From NCBI GenBank assembly GCA_963798455.1, contig CAWCTD010000004.1, positions 1,240,001-1,304,000 of the forward strand: a stretch of 64,000 nucleotides of DNA, read 5' to 3'. This stretch comes from CAWCTD01 sp963798455 (GTDB lineage Bacteria; Acidobacteriota; Terriglobia; Bryobacterales; Bryobacteraceae). Each line of letters starts with the position of its first letter. The first letter of the stretch is position 1. The translations under genes and the position numbers were made by a program. The notes below the pieces were generated by a model that had not been told where the DNA came from, searched no databases, and worked only from the letters and a program-made list of their open reading frames with translations. Positions 43,698-52,831 of the stretch are shown here, piece after piece.

Positions 43698-46046
43698 ATG
43701 ACACTAGCTAGGCGGACAATACGGCGCTTGATCCTGTCGGCCGCCTTGCTGCTGATCGTGGCCGGCCTGATCGCTCCCTACCTGAGTGCAAACCGGTTCG
43801 GCGAACGCATCCGGGAAGCTCTGGAGTTTTCGCTGCACCGCAAGGTCGAGATCGAATCGGCCGGCTTCAATCTCTTTCGCGGACCGGGCTTCACGTTGCA
43901 GCGGGTGGTGATTTACGACGACCCGGCGGCGGGAGCGGAACCCTTCGCCTATGTCGACTCGATCGAGGCGCGGGTGCGGCTGAGCAGCCTGCTCGCCGGC
44001 CGCCTCGAATTCTCCGCACTGAGGCTGGAACAACCCAGCGTGAACGTGGTCAAGACGGCAGCGGGGCCGTGGAATTTCCAGCAGCTTCTGAGCCCGGCCA
44101 CGGCCGCCCAACTGCCGGCCATCACCGTGCGCAACGGCCGCCTGAACTTCAAGCTCGGCGGGGTGAAATCGGTCTTCTACGTCAGCAACACCGACCTGGA
44201 TTTGACGCCGCCGCGCACGCCCGGAGGCGCGCTCTCGGTCGAGTTCTCCGGAGAGCCCACCCGTTCGGACAGGACGGCCCGGGGCTTTGGCGCCCTGAGC
44301 GGCCGCGGCCGCTGGCGTCCGTCGCCTGACTCCGGCGGCAACCTGGAGCTGGAGCTCGACCTGGAGAAAAGCTCCATGGGCGAGGTGGTCGCGTTGATCC
44401 ATGGACACGATATCGGAGTGGACGCGCAGGTCAGCGGGCAGGCCAGGGTCCGGGGGCCGCTTTCTGCCCTGGAAGTCTCCGGGACTCTCCAGATGAGCGA
44501 AATCCACCGTTGGGACTTGCTGCCGCCTTACGCCCAGGGAGGGTCGCTGAACTTCCGGGGCCGGCTCGATCTTCTCTCTCAAGATCTCGACATCGAGACG
44601 GCGCCGTCCAATCGATCTGCTTTCTCGGTCCACTTTCGGGCGCTGGACTACTTGGTCCATCCTCACTGGATTGCCGTCGTCACCCTGAACGGACTTTCCG
44701 TTGCACCGCTGGTCGAGTTTGCGCGGCATATGGGGGTGGGCCTCGCCGGCGATCTTCAGGTGGATGGCACGGTCTTCGGCGCGGTCTCCTACTCCCCCGG
44801 CAGCGGGTTCCAGGGAAGCGCATCGTTGAGCGGGACGTCGATCCGGGCGCCCGATCTTCCCGCAGTGCGCTTTGAGGATGCCCAACTCGTGCTGGATGGC
44901 GACCGGTTTCGGCTGTCGCCGGCGCTGGCGGCCGTCGGGAACAACGAAAGAGCGACCTTGCAGTTGGACTACTCTCTTGGCACGCAACAGCTTGACCTGA
45001 GGCTCACGACAAAGGAGATGAGCATCGCCGCCCTGCAATCCACCGGCGGGCCCTTGCCCGGCATTCCCGCGCCGGAGTTCGTTTCAGGCCTCCGTGGCGG
45101 CACATGGAGTGGATGGCTTTTGTATCGGCGGCAAGGGCAATTACCCGGCGCATGGTCGGGTGTCTTCAAGCTGCGAGGGACCGAGGTGGCTCTCCCTGAT
45201 CTCACCCGGCCCCTGGCTGTCTCCTCTGCTTCGGTGAAGCTCCAAGGAGACGGCGTGGAGGCCGAGGGTATCCAGGCCGCGGCGGGCGATCTGGAAATCA
45301 GCGGAAGTTACAGCTACCGTCCCCGCACGAGCCGTCCTCACCGGCTTGCCTTGCGTGCCACCAAATTGGATGCTTCCCAACTGGAGCAACTCATGGCGCC
45401 GGCGCTGCGGCGGCCCCGGAGTTTCCTTTCGAGAACCCTCCGCCTGACGCGCGACCCGGCGCCCGCGTGGCTGGTGGACCGGCACGCGCAGGGCACGGTT
45501 GAGATTGGTTCCCTGCAGGTGGCTGGCCAGTTGTTCGAATCGGTTCGTCTGAGTTTTTTCTGGGATGGAACGGACCTGGAAGCCCCTCACTTTGAGGCGC
45601 GGGTGGCGGGCGGAGCCGTGGAGGGACACCTCGCCTTGGATCTCAGCGGTTCGGAACCGTCCTGGCGGATCGCGGGACGGCTGGAGTCGGCCTCCTGGAG
45701 AGGCGGCAAGCTGGAAGGGGATGCAGTCATCACCACCTCCGGCGCCGGCGACGACCTTTACTGGAACCTGCGGGCGGAAGGTTTTTTTCGCCTGCGCTCC
45801 GCGATGCTTGCCGAGGAAACGCCGATTCCGGATTTGTCGGGTTTGTGGAGCTTGCGCTGGCTCCGCAAGCAGCCCAGGCTGCAACTGTCGAACCTGCGGC
45901 TGGTGGATGGCGCGGAAGTCCTGACCGGCGAAGGAACGACGACCGAGGACGAGCATATCGAGATCGGCCTCTCCAATGCCGACAAGCGCCTCCACCTGGC
46001 AGGCACTCTGAAGCCGCTTCGCCTGGAGGTGGCGGAGAACCGCTGA
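43698..46046 (+). CDS. AsmA-family protein
   Basis: A 782-residue protein with an N-terminal membrane span (ILSAALLLIVAGLIAPYLSANRF) and the AsmA start: RIREALEFSLHRKVEIESAGFNLFRGPGFTLQRVVIYDDP. The rest is long beta-rich sequence rich in GSLNFRGRLDLL-like strands, with repeats of the family's LSG and VDG motifs. AsmA-like proteins form long bridges in the periplasm and are thought to carry phospholipids to the outer membrane. The C-terminal part (RIAGRLESASWRGGKLEGD) is also typical. The ATG at 43698 opens the span; the ribosome site is weak. It is transcribed away from the phosphatase gene. Confidence 0.85.
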   Translation: MTLARRTIRRLILSAALLLIVAGLIAPYLSANRFGERIREALEFSLHRKVEIESAGFNLFRGPGFTLQRVVIYDDPAAGAEPFAYVDSIEARVRLSSLLAGRLEFSALRLEQPSVNVVKTAAGPWNFQQLLSPATAAQLPAITVRNGRLNFKLGGVKSVFYVSNTDLDLTPPRTPGGALSVEFSGEPTRSDRTARGFGALSGRGRWRPSPDSGGNLELELDLEKSSMGEVVALIHGHDIGVDAQVSGQARVRGPLSALEVSGTLQMSEIHRWDLLPPYAQGGSLNFRGRLDLLSQDLDIETAPSNRSAFSVHFRALDYLVHPHWIAVVTLNGLSVAPLVEFARHMGVGLAGDLQVDGTVFGAVSYSPGSGFQGSASLSGTSIRAPDLPAVRFEDAQLVLDGDRFRLSPALAAVGNNERATLQLDYSLGTQQLDLRLTTKEMSIAALQSTGGPLPGIPAPEFVSGLRGGTWSGWLLYRRQGQLPGAWSGVFKLRGTEVALPDLTRPLAVSSASVKLQGDGVEAEGIQAAAGDLEISGSYSYRPRTSRPHRLALRATKLDASQLEQLMAPALRRPRSFLSRTLRLTRDPAPAWLVDRHAQGTVEIGSLQVAGQLFESVRLSFFWDGTDLEAPHFEARVAGGAVEGHLALDLSGSEPSWRIAGRLESASWRGGKLEGDAVITTSGAGDDLYWNLRAEGFFRLRSAMLAEETPIPDLSGLWSLRWLRKQPRLQLSNLRLVDGAEVLTGEGTTTEDEHIEIGLSNADKRLHLAGTLKPLRLEVAENR

Positions 46047-46145
46047 GTCTCCACCGGCCGCTCCGCCGGCGCCAACATGGCCGCCACCTGCCCCGGCCCT
46101 CGGCTGCTAGAATGGCCCTGTAAGCGGCGCAGGCCCTGAATACCC

Positions 46146-47249
46146 ATGGAAAACGCGACACCGGCTTCACCCACGAGCACCAGTCTGAGGGAGACCCTGG
46201 AAGAACAGCACTTCACCGCGCGCGATCAGATCGCGGCGGCTTGGCAGCTTCACGTCACGCGCCTCGAGGAGCAGATCGCCACGGGCTGGAAGGAGCATGT
46301 CGAGCACGTCATAGAAGAACGTTTTCAGGAAACCACCACGCGGGTGGAGGAAGCGTTCGCCAGGGATATGGAGTCACGCCTGTCCGAGCTGCGCCAGCGG
46401 CTCCGCCGCGAGCTCGGCGACCGTTTCAACCAGTTGCTTCGCCGTCTCCGAAAGAGCGAGACCGGTGCGGAGATGCACGCGCATCTGCTGGACGCCGCGG
46501 CGGCGTTCTGCCAGCGGGCCGCCCTGTTCGTCATTGAAGGTCAGATGCTGCGCTCTGACGGCTCGCGCGACCTCATTGCCGACGCCACCGGCCGATTGGC
46601 GGACACCGTGGTGCCGCTGGCCTCCGCGCCGGCCCTGCTCAGCGCCGTCGAGGGCGCCGACACCGTGGTGGCCTCGCGGACCGCGGCGGAGCTGTCTGAG
46701 CAACTCGCCGGATTCTTCGGCGAGGCCCCGGAGAAGAAAGTGGGGCTATTTCCCGTGGTGTGCCGCGGCAAGACGGTCGGCTTGCTGTGCGCGGACGTGG
46801 GCGACGGTGAAGCGGATATCGGCGCGCTGGAGCTGATGACCATGCTCGCCGGGGTGACCCTGGAAGCCCGTGCGGCGGCGCTCCCGCCGTCCCCCTCGCT
46901 CGAAGTCCCCGAGGCGCAGCGGGTGGTGCGGGTGGCGGCCTTTGAGCCGGACTGGTCCCAAGTGCCGGAACCGGACCGCGCCTTGCACCTGCGGGCACAA
47001 CGGTTCGCCCGCGTTCAGGCGGCTGAGATGCGTCTCTACAAGGCTCAGGCGGTCAGGACCGGACGATCGAAGGCTGATTTGTATTCGGCGTTGAGGGACG
47101 AGATTGACTTGGCGCGGGAGTTGTTCAGGGCTGATTTTATCGATCCTTGCGCTTCGATGGCGGACTATCTTCACTTGGAGCTGGTGCGCACGCTGGCGAA
47201 TGATGATGCTTCTCTGCTGGGGCCGATGTATCCGGGGCCGCTGGTCTAG
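46146..47249 (+). CDS. Coiled-coil protein of unknown function, possibly GAF-like
   Basis: A 367-residue cytoplasmic protein with no signal peptide. Residues about 15-105 are strongly charged and helical (EEQIATGWKEHVEHVIEERF, then RLSELRQRLRRELGDRF), likely a coiled coil. Residues about 115-245 (AFCQRAALFVIEGQMLRSD ... VGLFPVVCRGKTVGLLCADVGD) have the strand-helix pattern of a GAF domain. The C-terminal 100 residues are helical and end in LGPMYPGPLV. It lies 100 bases after the AsmA gene. I do not recognise the family; a regulatory or scaffold role is inferred. Confidence 0.55.
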   Translation: MENATPASPTSTSLRETLEEQHFTARDQIAAAWQLHVTRLEEQIATGWKEHVEHVIEERFQETTTRVEEAFARDMESRLSELRQRLRRELGDRFNQLLRRLRKSETGAEMHAHLLDAAAAFCQRAALFVIEGQMLRSDGSRDLIADATGRLADTVVPLASAPALLSAVEGADTVVASRTAAELSEQLAGFFGEAPEKKVGLFPVVCRGKTVGLLCADVGDGEADIGALELMTMLAGVTLEARAAALPPSPSLEVPEAQRVVRVAAFEPDWSQVPEPDRALHLRAQRFARVQAAEMRLYKAQAVRTGRSKADLYSALRDEIDLARELFRADFIDPCASMADYLHLELVRTLANDDASLLGPMYPGPLV

Positions 47250-47250
47250 C

Positions 47251-47280
47251 AATTATTTCGGTGACAGGCTACGAAATCCC
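47251..47280 (+). repeat. Degenerate single arm of the REP-like repeat
   Basis: ATTTCGGTGACAGGCTACGA followed by AATCCC matches the arm at 16736-16762 in about four of five positions, but no inverted partner lies nearby. A solo, decayed copy is likely. Confidence 0.4.
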
Positions 47281-47296
47281 GAAATTGGCCGGCCAC

Positions 47297-49423
47297 ATGC
47301 TTTCACCACGGTCTAGGCTGTCCCTGGGACTCTTAGTCCTCGTCTGCGGGTGGGTAACCTGGCTCGGCGCGCAGACGCCGGCGTCGCTGGCGCGCCCGTA
47401 TCGCGCGTCTCCGACGCCCGCGCGCCGGGAGGCGCTGGTCCGGTTCGCCTCCGCGCATCCAGCGGACTCTAGCGGCGCACTGGCCCGGCTCGCGCTGGGA
47501 GTGACGGCGGTCGAGCGAGGGGAAAACGCGGATGCGGCCCGAGACCTGGAGGCCGCCGGGAAGCGGCTGCCGCAACTTGCCGATCACATCGCCTTCTATC
47601 TCGGCATGGCGTACTCCGGGCTCGGTCAATTCGAAGCCGCGCGCATGCGGCTGGATGCCGTCCTGACGGCCGTCCCCGCTTCCCCGCTCGCGGGCAAAGC
47701 GGCTTTGGCGCTGGCCGAGGCTCACCTGGCGTCGTCGGCGCCACAGCAGGCGGTCGCGGTTCTGAAGGCGGAGTACTCCAGACTCCCGCAGCCTGAAGGT
47801 GACCTGGCCCTGGCCTCCGCCTGCGAGGCCGCCGGCGAGCTTGCGGTGGCTGCGTCTTACGGCCAGAGAGTCTACTATGGGTTCCCGGCGTCCAAGGAAG
47901 CCGCCCAGGCATGGCAGATTCTCGACAGGCTGCGCGAGAAACTCGGAGTGGACTACCCGCCGCCGCTGCCGGGTGCGATGCTGGCGCGGGCGCAAAAGTG
48001 GCTGGACGCTCGCGACTATGGACGAGCCAGGGCCGAATACCAGGCTCTGGCGTTCGAGTTGGGAGGCGAGGCCAGGGAACTGGCGCAGGTGCGCGCCGGC
48101 GCCGCGTCGCGTCTCGGCGGGGACACCGGAGCTTCCTATTCGTATCTCGAAGCCTTGAGCCTTAATTCGCCGGAGGCCGATGCGGAGCGCCTGTTCTACC
48201 TGGTGCAATGCGCTCGCAGCCTCGAGGATCCTCAGGCGATGAACGACTTCGTGGAGCGCCTCAATCTCCTGTACCCGGCTTCCGAGTGGCGGCTCGGCGC
48301 GCTGATCTGGGCGGGCAACTATTACATGCTCAAGAACGAGCCGGACTCCTCTGTCCCTCTCTTCCGCGCCTGCTACGAAGCCTTTCCCGATTCTCCCCGC
48401 GCTGAATACTGCCACTGGAAAGTGACGTGGAGCGCGTACCTGGCGCGCCGCCCCGAGGCGGCCGAAATGCTCCGCGATCACCTGAACCGGTTCCCTCAAT
48501 CGGAGAAGCGGACCGCGGCGCTCTATTTCCTGGGCCGCCTGGAGGAGGCGGCCGGCGAGCAGGCGGAGGCGCGAGCTTCCTATCGGGAAATCATAGAGGG
48601 CTTTCCAAACAGCTACTACGTGCGTCTTGCCGAGGAACGCCTGGGGGGCCGAGCGGCAGCCAAGGCGCCAGCGCTCGACTTCAGCCCCACTGCCGCCGGC
48701 CGCCCGCGTATCGCCCGGGCGCGCCTGCTCGCCTCCGCCGGGCTTTCCCAACTGGCGGAGGGTGAGCTTCGGTTTGCCGCGAAGAGGGACGGCAATCCCC
48801 ACGTCCTCGCCCTGGAACTGGCTCGCCAGGCCAGCCTTCGCAATGCTCCGGACGAAGCGGTTCGCTACATCAAGAGCGTTTTCCCGGACTACCTCAGCAC
48901 TGCCGTGGACGCGGCCCCTCTCGAATTCTGGCGCCTGGCCTTTCCGCTGCCCTACCGCCAGGCCCTGCAAAGATACGCCAAGGCTCACAACCTGGACCTG
49001 TACCTGCTGGCCGGGCTCATCCGCCAGGAATCCGAATTCAACCCGAGGGCCGTCTCCCCGGCCGGTGCGCGCGGGCTTATGCAGATCCTGCCCACCACCG
49101 GGAGACAACTAGGAAGAACTCTGAAGGCGGGCAACATCCGCGCCGCTTCGCTGTTCAACGCGGATTTGAACATCCGGCTGGGCGCCTACTATTTCCGCTC
49201 GTTGATCGACGGCTGGCAGGGTTCCGAGGAAGCGGCGCTGGCCTCCTACAACAGCGGCAAGCAGCGGGTCGATGACTGGATGACCTGGGCCTCCTACCGG
49301 GAACCCGCCGAGTTCGTGGAGAGCATTCCCTTTACCGAGACCCGCACTTACGTGCAGGCGGTTCTCCGCAACGCCTGGATGTACCGCCGCATTTACGCCG
49401 TGCGGGCGGAAACGCGGCCCTGA
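47297..49423 (+). CDS. slt: Soluble lytic transglycosylase with TPR-like N-terminus (Slt family)
   Basis: A 708-residue periplasmic enzyme that cleaves peptidoglycan glycan strands, forming 1,6-anhydro ends. A signal peptide (LSLGLLVLVCGWVTWLGAQ) precedes about 500 residues of helical TPR-like repeats (the Slt doughnut) with many alanine-rich pairs. The C-terminal GH23 domain begins near residue 570: LIRQESEFNPRAVSPAGA (catalytic Glu) followed by RGLMQILPTTGRQLG, LFNADLNIRLGAYYF and ALASYNSGKQRVDDW. The ATG at 47297 opens the signal peptide; the ribosome site is poor. Complements mtgA and murQ in this window as a cell-wall turnover enzyme. Confidence 0.9.
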   Translation: MLSPRSRLSLGLLVLVCGWVTWLGAQTPASLARPYRASPTPARREALVRFASAHPADSSGALARLALGVTAVERGENADAARDLEAAGKRLPQLADHIAFYLGMAYSGLGQFEAARMRLDAVLTAVPASPLAGKAALALAEAHLASSAPQQAVAVLKAEYSRLPQPEGDLALASACEAAGELAVAASYGQRVYYGFPASKEAAQAWQILDRLREKLGVDYPPPLPGAMLARAQKWLDARDYGRARAEYQALAFELGGEARELAQVRAGAASRLGGDTGASYSYLEALSLNSPEADAERLFYLVQCARSLEDPQAMNDFVERLNLLYPASEWRLGALIWAGNYYMLKNEPDSSVPLFRACYEAFPDSPRAEYCHWKVTWSAYLARRPEAAEMLRDHLNRFPQSEKRTAALYFLGRLEEAAGEQAEARASYREIIEGFPNSYYVRLAEERLGGRAAAKAPALDFSPTAAGRPRIARARLLASAGLSQLAEGELRFAAKRDGNPHVLALELARQASLRNAPDEAVRYIKSVFPDYLSTAVDAAPLEFWRLAFPLPYRQALQRYAKAHNLDLYLLAGLIRQESEFNPRAVSPAGARGLMQILPTTGRQLGRTLKAGNIRAASLFNADLNIRLGAYYFRSLIDGWQGSEEAALASYNSGKQRVDDWMTWASYREPAEFVESIPFTETRTYVQAVLRNAWMYRRIYAVRAETRP

Positions 49424-49559
49424 GGGGCTCGCCGAGGGATTGCCTCTTCTGGCGCTGCGCGACGTGTCCAGACCAAGAGGACGGAACGGGCGTTTGACGC
49501 CCGTGTGGCGGTCGCGATGTGCATCAGCGGACCGAGGCCGACTTCCCGTTCCTGATCCG

Positions 49560-50329
49560 GCGCTGACTTCCTCGAACGCCGTATGAATTTGCCAGGCCTC
49601 GTCCGCGCTCGGATCCTCGCGGTCGGTCTTCAGTAAGTAACTCCCGTCGAGCTTCTCGGCCTGCGCCCGCTTGGCCTCGTCGAGACTGTAATGGAAGGTC
49701 TTGGCCTGGGCGTCGTACTCCATCCGGTAGTAACGCGCCACCCGCGAGTAACGCTCCCTGAGCCGCCCGATGGACTGCTGTACCTCTTCCGGCTTGGTCC
49801 CTTTCCCCTGGCCCTTGGCCACGTGCTTTTCCAGTTTCGCCAAGTCCGCCACCAGCCGCTTCTCATGCGCCTGCCGGATCGCGCGGTCCTCTTCCTTCCG
49901 CTCGCTGTAGGGCGCGGCCACCAGATAGTGCAGGCCTCGCACCCGGATCTCTTCCAGATTCTCCTCGCCCGACATGCCTCGGTCCACCACCACCGTCTGG
50001 CCCTCTCGCAGCCCTCCCCGCCGCTCGAGCGCGGCGAGCATCTCCTCCAGCGTTGTCGAGTCGTGCCGGGGCCCGGCCTTCACCTTGGCGACGAGCGTTT
50101 CCAGTTCGGGATCAGGGCTGGCGGAGGCGAACAGGTCCTGCTGGCCGGTGAGGGCGTTCTCCAGCTTGCGGGCCAGTTCGAGCCATTGCTCCTTGGGACG
50201 CGGAGAGAGGTCGCCGAGGGAGCAGATGACCTTCTGGCGGGGGCCTTTGGCAGCGAGGTGGCTTTCGACGAGGAGGTAGTTGAAGTAGGTCTTGCCGCGG
50301 ACCGTCCGCGAAGCTTTGCGGATATACAT
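49560..50329 (-). pseudogene. Decayed IS1634-like transposase
   Basis: The frame from ATG 50329 reads MYIRKASRTVRGKTYFNYLL, LGDLSPRPKEQWLELARKLEN, then jumps at VAKVKAG to TTLEEMLAALERRGG, VVVDRGMSGEENLEEIRVRG and SYLLKTDREDPSADEAWQI. These are fragments of an IS1634-type DDE transposase, which is about 500 residues; here only about 255 remain. The stretch holding the first catalytic Asp is deleted and the C-terminal domain is lost after a frame change near 49580. The open frame goes on into the slt gene but that part is meaningless. No inverted repeats or target duplication could be found, so it is an old remnant. Confidence 0.65.
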
Positions 50330-50594
50330 ACTCGATCCACTATTAAAACGCTGAAGGGAGAAAGAGTCGAGACAAATCATAAATGTTTATCGATACTAGA
50401 TCGAGACTGCCGGCAAGCTATTGTCCATACCAGTAGTCACTATTTCAGCGTTCTCCACACCTCACGACTGAAAACGAAGGATATGTAATACGTATTATTG
50501 GAACCAGTGGTTCTCGACCCCAATACGGTACATTGCCGCGAGCCCAGACCCGCTAAGAGCTCCTCCGCTGGCCCGGCCGGCTTATTCCGGCGGC

Positions 50595-50962
50595 ATGGTG
50601 TGGACCGACGAACAATGGAATTCAGCCTTCTCAGACCTGCAGTATGCGGGCTACAGGCGGATGGAACTGACGGACACAACGTTCCTGGGCACTCCGATTG
50701 GGAACATACTGCCGCTTCTGGACAAGTACGGCCTGTATATCAATCATATCTGGCACAGCGGGCGGCTGTACCCCGCGGAAGTTGGAGAGAAGACCATCGC
50801 TATACGGCCGCGGATTACTTGAAGAGGATACAGTTTGATGGGCTTCTGGTGGAGGAAACGGAGCCCATAAAGGAAACCAAGGTGACCCGGACGGTGAGAG
50901 AGAACAAAAGACTGGCCCGGATCTGGTGCGAGAGGGTTTTCGGCGTATCGGCGAAGGCGTAG
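50595..50962 (+). pseudogene. Gutted sugar-phosphate isomerase/epimerase gene
   Basis: Two pieces of one TIM-barrel protein lie in different frames. The first (50595-50800) reads MVWTDEQWNSAFSDLQYAGY, RRMELTDTTFLGTPIGNILP and LLDKYGLYINHIWHSG, the N-terminal strands of a xylose-isomerase-like (sugar phosphate isomerase/epimerase) domain. The second (from about 50798) reads AADYLKRIQFDGLLVEE and TRTVRENKRLARIWCERVFG, a natural C-terminal end, to TAG at 50962. About two thirds of the barrel in between is gone. No active enzyme can result. The 265 bases before it (50330-50594) are AT-richer and contain nothing recognisable, apart from a short palindrome AATACGTATT. Confidence 0.65.
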
Positions 50963-50991
50963 CGCGGCGTATTCACCACCAGTCCACGGGG

Positions 50992-51120
50992 AGCTTGTTG
51001 AAAAACCTGCCGGGCAAGTCAGGAGACATACCCCACAAGGGCGCAAGTCGCTGATTCCAGGTGTGGGATAAGACTCCCGTCTTGTCCTGGCCCGCATTCG
51101 GACAGGTTTTTCAACAAGCT
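50992..51120. repeat. MITE-like 129-bp inverted repeat
   Basis: The ends are 18-base perfect inverted repeats (AGCTTGTTGAAAAACCTG at 50992-51009 and its complement at 51103-51120). A second inner repeat (ATACCCCACA near 51030, TGTGGGATA near 51065) allows the whole unit to fold into a long hairpin. No coding capacity and no target duplication are evident. The ends resemble those of small non-autonomous transposons. A transcription terminator is an alternative. Confidence 0.6.
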
Positions 51121-51139
51121 TCCAGCGGAGTCCACGGTC

Positions 51140-51145
51140 TATAAT
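51140..51145 (+). promoter_or_regulatory. Consensus -10 box before the second amidase pair
   Basis: TATAAT lies 6 bases before the ATG at 51152, just outside the MITE-like repeat. Transcription would start within or at the start codon, giving a leaderless message. No -35 box is convincing, as the upstream sequence is the repeat end. Confidence 0.45.
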
Positions 51146-51151
51146 GTCGGC

Positions 51152-51346
51152 ATGGTGCACGAGAGAATCACGCGCAGGGAGTGGGCCGCGGCGCTGACTG
51201 CCACGGCGGCAGCCGCGCAGGCGCAGACGCAGCCGGCCGCTGGGCTGGTGGCGGAAGCCAGGAGCGAAATGCGGCAGGACATCGAGCAACTCGGGAAGTT
51301 CCCGCTCCCGGCGGCCACCGAACCGGCTTTCGTCTTCAAGCCCTGA
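51152..51346 (+). CDS. Small partner protein of the second amidase, 64 residues
   Basis: A 64-residue ORF: MVHERITRREWAAALTATAA, an Ala-rich stretch that resembles a Tat-type signal (RREW plus hydrophobic run), then ARSEMRQDIEQLGKFPLPAA and TEPAFVFKP. The end T-EPA-F-x-F-x-P matches that of the 59-residue protein before the first amidase, and of AtzG/GatC-like subunits. It stops 5 bases before the amidase ATG. Whether the N-terminus is a signal or simply helical is not clear; without export the protein would work as a cytoplasmic subunit. Confidence 0.55.
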   Translation: MVHERITRREWAAALTATAAAAQAQTQPAAGLVAEARSEMRQDIEQLGKFPLPAATEPAFVFKP

Positions 51347-51351
51347 CCGAC

Positions 51352-52779
51352 ATGGCCAATTTCAGCGACGACATCTTCTTTGCCACCATCACGGAGTTGA
51401 ACGCGAAGCTGAAGGCACGCGAGTTCTCCACCGTCGAGCTGACACGCGCCTTTTGCGAGCGCCTGGAGAAGCTGGGGCCTCGCTACCACGCGCTGGCGCT
51501 CCCGCTCAGCGACACAGCCCTCCGCAAAGCGCGCAAGGTGGACGATGACATCAAGCGCGAAAGGTTCCGCGGGCCGCTGCAGGGGGTCCCGCTCGGCGTC
51601 AAGGATCTGTTGAGCGTAGCCTACAAGAAGACCAGTTGGGGCGCCAAGCCATACGCGGACCAGATCTTCGACTACGACGCCACCGTGGTCAAGAAGCTCG
51701 ACGGCGCGGGCGCGATTCTGATCGGCAAGCTGGCCATGGTCGAACTGGCGGGTGGAGGCGGCTATCGCTATCCGTCCGCTTCGATCACTGGCCCCGGCCT
51801 GAACCCATGGGACACGACGCGGTGGAGCGGAGGCTCATCGAGCGGCTCTGCCATCGCCGTCGCCGCGGGACTCACCACGTATGCCATCGGATCGGAGACG
51901 TGGGGATCCATCCTTTGTCCCGCTGCTTATTGCGGAGTCACCAGTCTGCGGCCGACGTACGGATTCGTCAGCCGCTACGGCGCCATGGCTCTTTCCTGGA
52001 CGATGGACAAGCTCGGTCCCATGTGCCGCTCGGCCGAAGATTGCGGCCATGTGCTCCAGGCGATCTCCGGCGGCGATTCGAACGACCCGGCCTCGGCTGG
52101 AAAGAGTTTCTACTACACTCCGCAGTTCGCCAGAAAGCTGCCGGATTTGCGCGTGGGCTTCGCGCCGGCGGACATCACGGACCATGCGGAGCCCGCCACA
52201 CGCCAGGCGTTTCAAGCGGCCATGGAGATCCTGCGCGGCATGGGGCTGCCCATGGTGGAGACGGAATTGCCGGAACTGCCCTACTCGGCTGTGGCGGGCA
52301 CGGTGATCGCCACGGAGGGATCAGCGGCGTTCGAGCCGCTCATCGAGAGCGGCAAAGTCGAGCAACTTGCCGACCAGAAGCAGATCGCCGGTTTGAGGGC
52401 CGGCCTCGAGATTCAGGCCAAGGATTACATCCGGGCGATGCGAATCCGCAGCGTGGTACAGACCGAGCTGCGCAAGTTATTCGCAAAGGTGGACATCCTT
52501 GTCTCTCCCAGCGTGTTTGGGATTGCCACCAAGCTGGATGAGCGGCTTGACCTGCCCGAGAAGCCGCCAGCCACGCCGAAGGCGCGTGGCCTGGGAGCCT
52601 TGGACGCCGCCGGTAATTTGGCCGGGCTCCCGGCGCTCTCTCTGCCGTGCGGCTTTGCCGGTGGCTTGCCTGTCGCGCTCCAATTGGTGGGCCGGCCCTG
52701 GAACGAAAACAACCTCCTGGTCATCGGCGTCGAATTCCAGAAGCGAACCGACTGGAACCGCCGCCGGCCGCCGGTCTAG
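51352..52779 (+). CDS. Amidase-signature hydrolase
   Basis: A 475-residue amidase-signature enzyme. Lys in GVPLGVKDLL (about residue 84), cis-Ser in WSGGSSSGSAIAVAAG (about 161) and nucleophilic Ser in GSETWGSILCPAAYCG (about 185) form the catalytic triad. Lengths and order fit GatA/AtzE/amidase_2-type enzymes, but the sequence differs clearly from the first amidase of the window, so these are not recent duplicates. It follows a 64-residue ORF by 5 bases. Physiological substrate unknown. Confidence 0.88.
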   Translation: MANFSDDIFFATITELNAKLKAREFSTVELTRAFCERLEKLGPRYHALALPLSDTALRKARKVDDDIKRERFRGPLQGVPLGVKDLLSVAYKKTSWGAKPYADQIFDYDATVVKKLDGAGAILIGKLAMVELAGGGGYRYPSASITGPGLNPWDTTRWSGGSSSGSAIAVAAGLTTYAIGSETWGSILCPAAYCGVTSLRPTYGFVSRYGAMALSWTMDKLGPMCRSAEDCGHVLQAISGGDSNDPASAGKSFYYTPQFARKLPDLRVGFAPADITDHAEPATRQAFQAAMEILRGMGLPMVETELPELPYSAVAGTVIATEGSAAFEPLIESGKVEQLADQKQIAGLRAGLEIQAKDYIRAMRIRSVVQTELRKLFAKVDILVSPSVFGIATKLDERLDLPEKPPATPKARGLGALDAAGNLAGLPALSLPCGFAGGLPVALQLVGRPWNENNLLVIGVEFQKRTDWNRRRPPV

Positions 52780-52831
52780 CCGGAAGCGCTCGTCCGTGTT
52801 CTCCGGCGCTGCGCTCTGGGATCACACTGCC

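Noticed and set aside
49109..49559. Continuation of the transposase frame into the lytic transglycosylase gene
   Set aside because: It lies opposite the catalytic domain of an intact enzyme and has no similarity to transposases.
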